Below are positions 31,481-38,144 of a stretch of 38,144 bases of DNA, piece after piece. The notes beneath the pieces are model-generated. The model did not search any database, had not been told where the DNA came from, and saw only the letters and a program-made list of their open reading frames with translations. The DNA is taken from the NCBI GenBank assembly GCA_023664345.1, contig JAMPFQ010000016.1:53443-91586 (forward strand), read 5' to 3'. This stretch comes from Lachnospiraceae bacterium. GTDB lineage: Bacteria > Bacillota > Clostridia > Lachnospirales > Lachnospiraceae. Numbering within the stretch: position 1 is the first letter of the stretch; each line of letters opens with the position of its first letter. Made by a program: the position numbers and the translations under genes.

Positions 31481-34432
31481 TTGGAAGAGAAACGGATTCA
31501 CAGTGAAAAGGCATACAGGAGTATCGAGCGTACGGTGCTGATCATTTTGGCAATCTACACGATCGCCATGTTTTTCACGGCGCGGATCTCCGGCTGGAAC
31601 ATTTATGTAAAAGAGATCATTTTTGTGGCGCTGGCGGCAGGATGGTTCGTGCATCTGAGATCCTTTTGGGATCACAGGCGGCGAGCCATGTTCATTTCCT
31701 GCATGGTATGGGTCAATTTTGTGGCTTTTGCCCTGAACACGGACAGCTTTTCCAATATGCTCATCACCATGGCGGGAGTCGTGGTCCTGCTGGGAATCTT
31801 TTCCATCCCGCAGATCATTTACCTGGGGCTGTGGATTCCGGCGTTTATTTTTCTCTACCATGGGCTGGTGGTCAGGTCGATTCCCTTAGCCACCACCCAT
31901 GATATTGTCAGGGTCTTCATAGAATTATTCTCCATCTATACGATCTTTGCGGTGACCTGGATCAGTATCCGCAATCGGCGGGAGGCCAGCGAGAAGCTGA
32001 TGGAAAATATCGCTGAACTGGAGAACGCGGAACGCAGCAAGGACGACTTCCTGGTCAATGTTTCCCACGAGATACGCACTCCCATCAATGCGGTGTGCGG
32101 CATGAGCGAGGCCATCCTTCAGGAAGACCTGCCCCTGAACGTGAGAAGGGATATCATCGACATTCAGACCGCCGGAAGGAACCTGCTCTCCACGGTCAGC
32201 AATATCCTGGACTTTTCTGAACTGCAAAGCGGCAGGATGGAACTGGCGGAGGAGAGTTATAACATCACTTCCACCATCACCGATATCATCAATATGGCGC
32301 TGACCATGGAAAACGGCAAGCATCTGGAACTGATCGTGGACTGTGAGGCTGATCTGCCCAGCAACCTTGTGGGCGACGAGCAGAAACTCCGCCGTATCAT
32401 CATCAATCTGCTGGGGAACGCCATCAAATTTACCAGGGAAGGCGGCGTGATCCTCAGCATCAAAGGCAGAAAAGAGGAATACGGGATCAACCTGTTAGTC
32501 AGCGTCAGGGATTCCGGTATCGGCATAGAGCGCAGGAATCTGGAAAAGATATTTACCAGCTTCAGCCAGGTAAACTCCAAGCGGAACAGGGAAGAGGGCG
32601 GTGTGGGCCTGGGTCTGGCAATCACTCAGGCGCTGGTGCGCAGTCTGGGCGGGTTTATCGCTGTGGACAGCGTTCCCGGGATCGGAAGTGAGTTTAAGTT
32701 CACCATCCCTCAGAAAGTACTGGATGAAACACCCATTGTTTCCGTGAAAAATAAAAAAAAACTTTTCGCAGCCTGTTATATCAATATGGACAAATATGAT
32801 TATTCCGTGGTGCGGGAGGGATATGAGAACTGCATCCACCATATCGTGGAACAGCTGGGGATCATGTTCCGGGTCTGCCGTAATCTTCCCGAACTGAAAC
32901 GGCGCACAGAGTATGAGAAGTATTCCCATCTCTTTATCGGCTGGGAAGAGTATTGTGAGGACAGGCTTTATTTTGAGAAGCTTGCGGAGGATCACACGGT
33001 GGTTCTGCTGCTGGACTACGGGCAGGAGACCATGGCGCGGGGCAATATGCTCCGCATTTACAAGCCTTTTACCGTGCTTTCCATCGCGGCGGTCTTTAAC
33101 GGACAGAGGATTGTCCAGAATGATGAACAGCATATCAGTCTCCACAAGCGGTTCATCGCGCCCAACGCTTCCGTTCTGGTGGTGGATGATAATGCCATGA
33201 ACCTGAAAGTGATGGCAAGGCTGCTCCTGCCTTACCAGATCAAGGTAAGCATGGCGGGGGGCGGCATGGAAGCGCTGGAAAAACTGGATAAGATTACATA
33301 CGACTGTGTATTTTTGGATCATATGATGCCAGAGATGGACGGTGTGGAAACGCTGCATAAGATCCGCCAGAAGCCCGGCACTTATTTCCAGTCCCTCCCG
33401 ATCATCGCGTTTACGGCAAACGCCATCGGCGGCGCCAGAGAGATGTTCCTGTCCGAGGGATTTGATGATTTCATTGCCAAGCCCATAGAACTGAGCGTGC
33501 TGGAGCGGATGCTGCGGCGCTATATACCCACGCAGAAACAGATCATCGTGGAAGAGGAAGATATGGAAAAAGAGGATGGGGACGTGATGCAGCCGGGCGG
33601 GGGTGCAATCTTCCGGGAAAGCGGGGCGGGCGTTCCCGCGCAGGAGGGACAGGATGCCTCCTCCAGGGCGGACTCGGAGGGGAAAGCGCTGGCGCTGTTG
33701 AGCCGTGCAGGGATCGATATCGAGCAGGGGATCTCTTACTGCGGCGATAAGGAGGGCCTCCGTGAGATCATCGGGATTTATCACAGCGAGGGTTCCAGGC
33801 GCAGGAGCCAGCTGCAGCAGTTTTTCGGGGAACAGGACTGGAAGAATTATGTGATCACGGTGCACGCGCTTAAGAGCAATTCCAAGGGCATAGGCGCCAT
33901 GGAACTGTCGGATCTGGCCCTGAGCTTGGAGATGGCGGGAAAGGGAAACGATATCGATTATATCCTGCAGAACCATGAAAAGATGATGGAGATGCATGAC
34001 CAGCTGCTGGAGGATCTGGGCAAGAACGCTTTCGTGTACCCTGACGGGAATCCCGCGGATGCGCAGGATAAGCAACAGAAAACGGCAGATCCCCGACAGC
34101 CGGGAGAACAGACGGGAAACGCAGGCAGTATCAATGATGTGCAGACAGGCAGACAGGCAGATAACAGTCCTGCAATGGGATCGGACACGTCAGAGCCGCA
34201 GGATACGGATGGACAGACATTGACAGAACTGCTCAGACAGCTGAAAGAAAAGCTGTCAGACTTCGAGAGCGAGGGGCTGGATGAGATCCTGGATCGTCTG
34301 GCGGAATGCCGGTGTCAGGGAGAGAGCCTTGTAACGCTGGCGGAAAGCATCAAAGATAAGACCTCCGAATTTGATTTCCTCGGGGCGGCTGAAAGGCTGG
34401 AACAGTGGGAAACAGAAAGGGCAGGTAGATAG
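31481..34432 (+). CDS. Membrane hybrid histidine kinase with HPt domain
   Basis: Predicted membrane sensor kinase and phosphorelay protein. The start is a TTG at 31481 behind AAGGGGAA. The 983 residues show about six hydrophobic helices (14-165), HisKA with His196 (VSHEIRTP), HATPase_c (about 300-420), a degenerate receiver-like domain (about 425-545) without the acidic pocket or phosphoacceptor, a true receiver with Asp613 (FLDHMMPEMDG), an HPt domain with His795 (VHALKSNSKG), and a polar Gln/Asp-rich tail ending in a second helical region. There is no extracellular sensor domain, so the signal is sensed in the membrane or cytoplasm. It lies between the HD-GYP regulator and the DegV-kinase, 4 bp before the latter. 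Confidence 0.92.
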   Translation: MEEKRIHSEKAYRSIERTVLIILAIYTIAMFFTARISGWNIYVKEIIFVALAAGWFVHLRSFWDHRRRAMFISCMVWVNFVAFALNTDSFSNMLITMAGVVVLLGIFSIPQIIYLGLWIPAFIFLYHGLVVRSIPLATTHDIVRVFIELFSIYTIFAVTWISIRNRREASEKLMENIAELENAERSKDDFLVNVSHEIRTPINAVCGMSEAILQEDLPLNVRRDIIDIQTAGRNLLSTVSNILDFSELQSGRMELAEESYNITSTITDIINMALTMENGKHLELIVDCEADLPSNLVGDEQKLRRIIINLLGNAIKFTREGGVILSIKGRKEEYGINLLVSVRDSGIGIERRNLEKIFTSFSQVNSKRNREEGGVGLGLAITQALVRSLGGFIAVDSVPGIGSEFKFTIPQKVLDETPIVSVKNKKKLFAACYINMDKYDYSVVREGYENCIHHIVEQLGIMFRVCRNLPELKRRTEYEKYSHLFIGWEEYCEDRLYFEKLAEDHTVVLLLDYGQETMARGNMLRIYKPFTVLSIAAVFNGQRIVQNDEQHISLHKRFIAPNASVLVVDDNAMNLKVMARLLLPYQIKVSMAGGGMEALEKLDKITYDCVFLDHMMPEMDGVETLHKIRQKPGTYFQSLPIIAFTANAIGGAREMFLSEGFDDFIAKPIELSVLERMLRRYIPTQKQIIVEEEDMEKEDGDVMQPGGGAIFRESGAGVPAQEGQDASSRADSEGKALALLSRAGIDIEQGISYCGDKEGLREIIGIYHSEGSRRRSQLQQFFGEQDWKNYVITVHALKSNSKGIGAMELSDLALSLEMAGKGNDIDYILQNHEKMMEMHDQLLEDLGKNAFVYPDGNPADAQDKQQKTADPRQPGEQTGNAGSINDVQTGRQADNSPAMGSDTSEPQDTDGQTLTELLRQLKEKLSDFESEGLDEILDRLAECRCQGESLVTLAESIKDKTSEFDFLGAAERLEQWETERAGR

Positions 34433-34436
34433 ACGT

Positions 34437-37133
34437 ATGATTAAGAGGATTCAATATTATGTCAAAAGTTTCCTGGACGAGCGGCTTGACTTTCAGGAAC
34501 GACTTATGAGGATCGTGTTCCTGCTGGCATTTGCTGCGGCGCTGATCGGTACGGGCAGAGTCTGGGTGGGAGCCGACAAGGTGGTGTTGGACGCCCTCGT
34601 CCCCCTGTGCATCGTATCCGCGATATCTCTTTACATTGCGGTGAAGCAGCGCAGGATCAGGTTCGCCTCCTGGCTGCTCATCCTGGTGTCCAATCTGATC
34701 CTGTTTCCCGCGATCTTTATCCTGAGCAGCGGCATGGACAGCGGTACGCCCATCTGGTTCGTGCTGGGGCTGGTGTATATTTTCCTGCTGTTCCGGGGGA
34801 AGGATTTCTGGGTGGCGCTGCTGCTTACCCTGGCCGCTTATCTGGGCACTTATCTGCTGACTTATTTCTGGCCCGGCATCATGCCGGAAGTGGAGCGCAC
34901 TTACAGTTTTACTGATTCCTATGTGACGCTGGTCTGTGTCAGCTGTTTTATCGGGATCATGCTGAAAGTACAGTCCGGAACTTATGAGCGGGAAAAAAAG
35001 TTAGTGGAAAAGCAGAAAGAGGAGATCGAGCAGATTGCCCGCTCGAAAGATGCCTTTTTTGCCAATATGAGCCATGAGATCCGCACACCCATCAATACCA
35101 TCATCGGACTCAATGAAATGACGCTGCGGGAGGATATTTCCGACGAGATCGCGGAGAATGCCATCAACATACAGAACGCTAGCAAGATGCTGCTCACCAC
35201 CATCAATGATATCCTGGATCTGTCCAAACTGGAATCCGGAAAGCTGGAGATTCTGCCCAGACAGTATGAGATCAGTTCCATGTTCAGCGACCTGGTGAAC
35301 CTGATCTGGATCCGCGCCCATCAGAAAGAACTGGAATTCAAGGTGGATATCGACCCGGAGATTCCATCCATGTTGTACGGTGATGAAGTGCGCATCAAGC
35401 AGGTGGTTTCCAACCTGCTCACCAACGCAGTGAAATACACGGAATCCGGTTCCGTCACGCTGACGGCCAAGAACGAGCGGGTTGCACCGGATGTGATCCT
35501 GCTGCGCATTTCCGTGGAGGATACAGGCAAGGGCATCCGGAAAGACAGCCTGAAAGACCTTTTCAGTTCCTTTAAGCGTGTGGACGAGAAAGAAAACCGT
35601 AATATCGAGGGAACCGGCCTGGGCCTTACCATCTCCAGGCAGCTGATCGAGATGATGGGCGGCACGATCTCCGTGGACAGTGTATATCATAAAGGCTCCA
35701 TATTTACCATAGAACTGAAGCAGAGGATCGTCAATTCACGCCCCATCGGCGTGATTAACTTTGCCGCCCAGAAGCAGATGAGCCAGCGGGAGAGATATAA
35801 GCAGAGTTTCATTGCCCCTGACGCCAGGATCTTGGTAGTGGACGATAATGCCATGAACCTGATGGTGGCGGTGAAGCTGCTGCGGGATACCAAAGTACAG
35901 GTGGATACGGCAGAAAGTGGGAAAGAATGTCTGAAAAAGACGGGCGAGTCTTTCTACCATGCGATACTGATGGATCACATGATGCCGGATATGGACGGCG
36001 AGGCTACCATGAAAGCAGTACGGAACCAGACCAGAGGCTTCTGCCAGAAGACCCCGGTCATCGCCCTGACCGCCAATGTGATGTCCCATGCGGAGCAGGT
36101 GTATCAGAACATGGGATTCGACGGTTATCTGGCAAAGCCCATCAACGCTGCTCTGCTGGAGGCCAGCCTGCTGAAATACCTGCCTCAGGAACTGATCGAG
36201 TACACGGCGGAGGAGCCTGATCTCGGGGAAGAGGAAGAGATGGACACGGTGAGCCAGATCAGTACCGCCAGAAAACGCAAGGTCGCCATCACCGCGGATT
36301 GCATCTGCGATCTGCCCCGGGAACTGCTTGACCAGTACCAGATTGACCTGATGTACACCTATGTCCACACCAGGGAGGGACGTTTCTGCGATATATCGGA
36401 GATTGCTTCGGACAGCCTGCTGGCGTACCTGCGGACGGAGGGGAACTATGCCCACTCGTCCACGGCGGAGCCCTCCGAGTATGAATACTTTTTTGCCAAT
36501 GCCCTGACCAAAGCGGAGCATGTGATCCATATCACCGCAACGGTCGATCTCAGCGGCGCCTGTCCGAACGCTACACAGGCAAGCCGCAGTTTTGACAACG
36601 TGACGGTGGTGGATTCCGGCCATATCAGCAGCGGCCACGGACTGATGGTACTGCATGCCGCCGTGCTGGCGGAGCAGGGGAAAAGTGTGGAGGAGATCTG
36701 CGCGGCGCTGGAGAAATTCAAAAGCCGTGTATTCTCTAATTTCCTGGTGCCCAGCACGGAAACTCTGGCCCGCAACGGCAAGGTCAGCGGCGCGGTGAAC
36801 AAGCTTTGCACCGCCCTGAATCTGCATCCGGTCCTGGCCATGTCCCGGAACAGACTGAAGCTGTGGAAGATAGAAGCGGGAAACCTGCGGCAGGTGAACC
36901 GGAGATATGTAAAGAAACTGTTCCATCATCCCAAACAGATCGACAACCGCATCCTGTTCCTTACTTACGCAGGATGCACGGTCCGCCAGATCGACGAAAT
37001 ATTGGCGGAGGTGGAGCACTATATCAAGTTTGAAAAAGTTATCCTGCAGAAAGCCTCTGCAACTGTCTCCAGCAACTGCGGCATAGGGACGTTCGGGCTG
37101 ATATTTGTGCGGAAAGAAGAGGAAAGGTATTGA
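34437..37133 (+). CDS. Hybrid histidine kinase fused to a C-terminal DegV domain
   Basis: Predicted membrane kinase coupled to a fatty-acid-binding domain. The start at 34437 (MIKRIQYYVKSF) lies 4 bp after the preceding stop; longer frames begin inside that gene. In 898 residues: about five hydrophobic helices (25-175), HisKA with His213 (MSHEIRTP), HATPase_c (about 315-430), a receiver with Asp469-Asp470, Asp513 and Lys567, and a DegV domain at about 615-892. DegV landmarks: ITADCICDLP, SSTAEPS (usual TSQPS), TATVDLSGA (usual SSKLSGT), VVDSGHISSGHGL, a KVSGA segment (usual GGRI) before LHPVL, and CGIGTFGLIF. No HPt domain is present; the neighbour kinase has one. DegV proteins bind acyl chains for fatty-acid kinase. 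Confidence 0.93.
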   Translation: MIKRIQYYVKSFLDERLDFQERLMRIVFLLAFAAALIGTGRVWVGADKVVLDALVPLCIVSAISLYIAVKQRRIRFASWLLILVSNLILFPAIFILSSGMDSGTPIWFVLGLVYIFLLFRGKDFWVALLLTLAAYLGTYLLTYFWPGIMPEVERTYSFTDSYVTLVCVSCFIGIMLKVQSGTYEREKKLVEKQKEEIEQIARSKDAFFANMSHEIRTPINTIIGLNEMTLREDISDEIAENAINIQNASKMLLTTINDILDLSKLESGKLEILPRQYEISSMFSDLVNLIWIRAHQKELEFKVDIDPEIPSMLYGDEVRIKQVVSNLLTNAVKYTESGSVTLTAKNERVAPDVILLRISVEDTGKGIRKDSLKDLFSSFKRVDEKENRNIEGTGLGLTISRQLIEMMGGTISVDSVYHKGSIFTIELKQRIVNSRPIGVINFAAQKQMSQRERYKQSFIAPDARILVVDDNAMNLMVAVKLLRDTKVQVDTAESGKECLKKTGESFYHAILMDHMMPDMDGEATMKAVRNQTRGFCQKTPVIALTANVMSHAEQVYQNMGFDGYLAKPINAALLEASLLKYLPQELIEYTAEEPDLGEEEEMDTVSQISTARKRKVAITADCICDLPRELLDQYQIDLMYTYVHTREGRFCDISEIASDSLLAYLRTEGNYAHSSTAEPSEYEYFFANALTKAEHVIHITATVDLSGACPNATQASRSFDNVTVVDSGHISSGHGLMVLHAAVLAEQGKSVEEICAALEKFKSRVFSNFLVPSTETLARNGKVSGAVNKLCTALNLHPVLAMSRNRLKLWKIEAGNLRQVNRRYVKKLFHHPKQIDNRILFLTYAGCTVRQIDEILAEVEHYIKFEKVILQKASATVSSNCGIGTFGLIFVRKEEERY

Positions 37134-37191
37134 AAGAGTCCAGGCTTTGCCTGATTCCCGCAAAGGGAATGATATCGTATTTTACGGTTAC

Positions 37192-37530
37192 ATGACACTG
37201 GAGCAGGGTGCCCTTTCCGGAAAATGTGACACGGAGCATCCCGTTTCTTTTATCAACGATGTGCTGGCGAGGGGCAGTTATGGAGCCGTTTATGCGGCAG
37301 TCAGGGAGGAAGAAAAGAATTCAAAGGATATGTTGGTTCGGTTTGGGGAAAAGTATCCAAATGTCATCACACAGTCCAACGTGGATGAAATACTTGCGTC
37401 CCTGAAAGCGAGGAGTGATAAATATCAGAAGTCATCTATTATAGGACAGCTTAGGGAATTTAAAGAACAACAGGGGATGCCGCCGGAAAAGAAAGAGCCA
37501 TCGGAAAATCAAGTGCTGTCACCGAGTAAT
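37192..37530 (+). other. Unrecognised ORF or gene remnant after the kinase operon
   Basis: An open frame continues from within the kinase end to 37893. Its protein-like part runs from about the ATG at 37192 (MTLEQGALSGKCD) to about 37530 (QLREFKEQQGMPPEKKEP), with charged helices and a conserved-looking SFINDVLARGSYGAVYAAV stretch. The later part overlaps the convergent nuclease gene and looks like non-coding antisense. No ribosome binding site is seen before 37192. It may be the tail of a mobile-element protein. The end given is an estimate; I see nothing else in 37134-37191 or 37531-37681. Confidence 0.35.
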
Positions 37531-37681
37531 GTCCCCGGACATCGACTGAAAAAAGGTTACAGGGACACAGAGCGGCAACAGGTTTACCCCACATCAATCC
37601 CCATGCTTTCCGGCAGGCATACGCAGGTAAGTATGCTGTTCTTCAACGGGATAGACAGCGTGAGCATCAGCCACTGTCTTT

Positions 37682-38144
37682 TTACCAATATTGCTTTACT
37701 GCCTCATCAGATTCACTTTCAGATAAATGGAACATTTCTGCAATCTGTTTTATGGTATCTGATAAAGATACTCCCAAGTTTTTGCACATTAAAATTGCAC
37801 CTTCTATCTTGCTTTCTTCCCGCATCTGTTGAATCGCCTGGCACATATTCACGTCTCCTTTCCCTTCGGGATATTTCAGCTTGGATCCCGTAACTACATT
37901 GATTACCTCTGCCGCCTGTCTTTCCACACTTTGGAAATTTGAATCTCTTTCCATGATTTCATCTAACTTTGCCTTATCCCTGGAATACTTGATATACAGC
38001 ATCACTTCCCGTAGGTTTGAGTGAAACTCATTAATCTCTCTATCGGACATTTCCTTTGGGGCGATCAGATTTACATGGTAATCCGGCGAGTGTGCAAGGA
38101 TCACGCTGTTAGTGTTGGAATACATTTCTTTTAGAGAAAGGGGC
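37682..38144 (-). CDS. Rpn-family PD-(D/E)XK nuclease/transposase, partial (5' end outside window)
   Basis: C-terminal part of a recombination-promoting nuclease (Rpn/PDDEXK transposase-like) protein. The frame stays open from an internal ATG (38125) to the window edge (reading LSLKEMYSN), so the gene extends beyond it. Visible family features are HSPDYHVNLIAPKEM, the helix REVMLYIKYSRDKAKL, INVVTGSKLKYPEGKGDVNMC and the final regulatory helices (GVSLSDTIKQIAEMF). The catalytic core would lie in the missing N-terminal half. It is convergent with the kinase operon. Such genes are mobile and often multicopy. Confidence 0.8.
   Translation of the reverse strand, partial: PLSLKEMYSNTNSVILAHSPDYHVNLIAPKEMSDREINEFHSNLREVMLYIKYSRDKAKLDEIMERDSNFQSVERQAAEVINVVTGSKLKYPEGKGDVNMCQAIQQMREESKIEGAILMCKNLGVSLSDTIKQIAEMFHLSESESDEAVKQYW

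Noticed and set aside
32495..34075. 526-codon open frame antisense to the hybrid kinase
   Set aside because: Antisense shadow of a kinase with intact domains; no ribosome binding site or family pattern.

Overview
The window looks like chromosome of a gut-type Lachnospiraceae (Firmicutes, Clostridia). The evidence is the gene content (MsmK-type sugar ATPase beside a CdaR-type regulator, YesL/DUF624 protein, clostridial GlgP/MalQ, large hybrid histidine kinases), strong AGGAGG ribosome binding sites and sigma-A style promoters. I cannot fix the genus. By eye the flanks are moderately GC-rich. The stretch from about 11.0 to 22.2 kb is clearly more AT-rich and carries restriction-modification genes and broken mobile genes, so it reads as an accessory island.

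Layout. 1-10.9 kb is core: metG, an alpha/beta hydrolase overlapping a GNAT acetyltransferase, a YesL-like membrane protein, the sugar ABC ATPase msmK with a strong terminator, a CdaR-type regulator, and a Lachnospiraceae protein of unknown function whose ribosome binding site lies inside a 57-nt hairpin. On the minus strand follow a PflA-like radical SAM protein, the SRP RNA (its promoter sits inside the end of tadA) and tadA. A small P-loop kinase gene is divergent from tadA.

11.0-22.2 kb is the island: a complete Type I restriction-modification operon (hsdM-hsdS-hsdR), decayed coding pieces, a helical protein of unknown function that is probably 5'-truncated, an AlbA_2/Schlafen-type regulator whose C-terminal end seems to have been exchanged through a lysine-rich repeat, a frameshifted small gene, an internally deleted transposase, a 26-bp perfect palindrome and a broken DUF1016 nuclease gene. 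Paired GGGTAC repeats flank the last part.

22.4-30.2 kb is core again: glgP and malQ (glycogen/maltodextrin breakdown), an orphan NrdG2-like radical SAM activase, a MATE efflux pump, a remnant of a LacI-type regulator, an L-rhamnose mutarotase and, convergent to it, a D-2-hydroxyacid (D-lactate type) dehydrogenase.

30.3-37.1 kb is the most interesting part: a three-gene signalling operon with an HD-GYP response regulator (predicted c-di-GMP phosphodiesterase), a hybrid histidine kinase with an HPt domain, and a second hybrid histidine kinase that carries a complete DegV (fatty-acid-binding) domain at its C-terminus. This suggests a route from fatty-acid binding through phosphorelay to c-di-GMP turnover. 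The window ends with an unrecognised ORF and a partial Rpn/PD-(D/E)XK nuclease-transposase gene running off the right edge.
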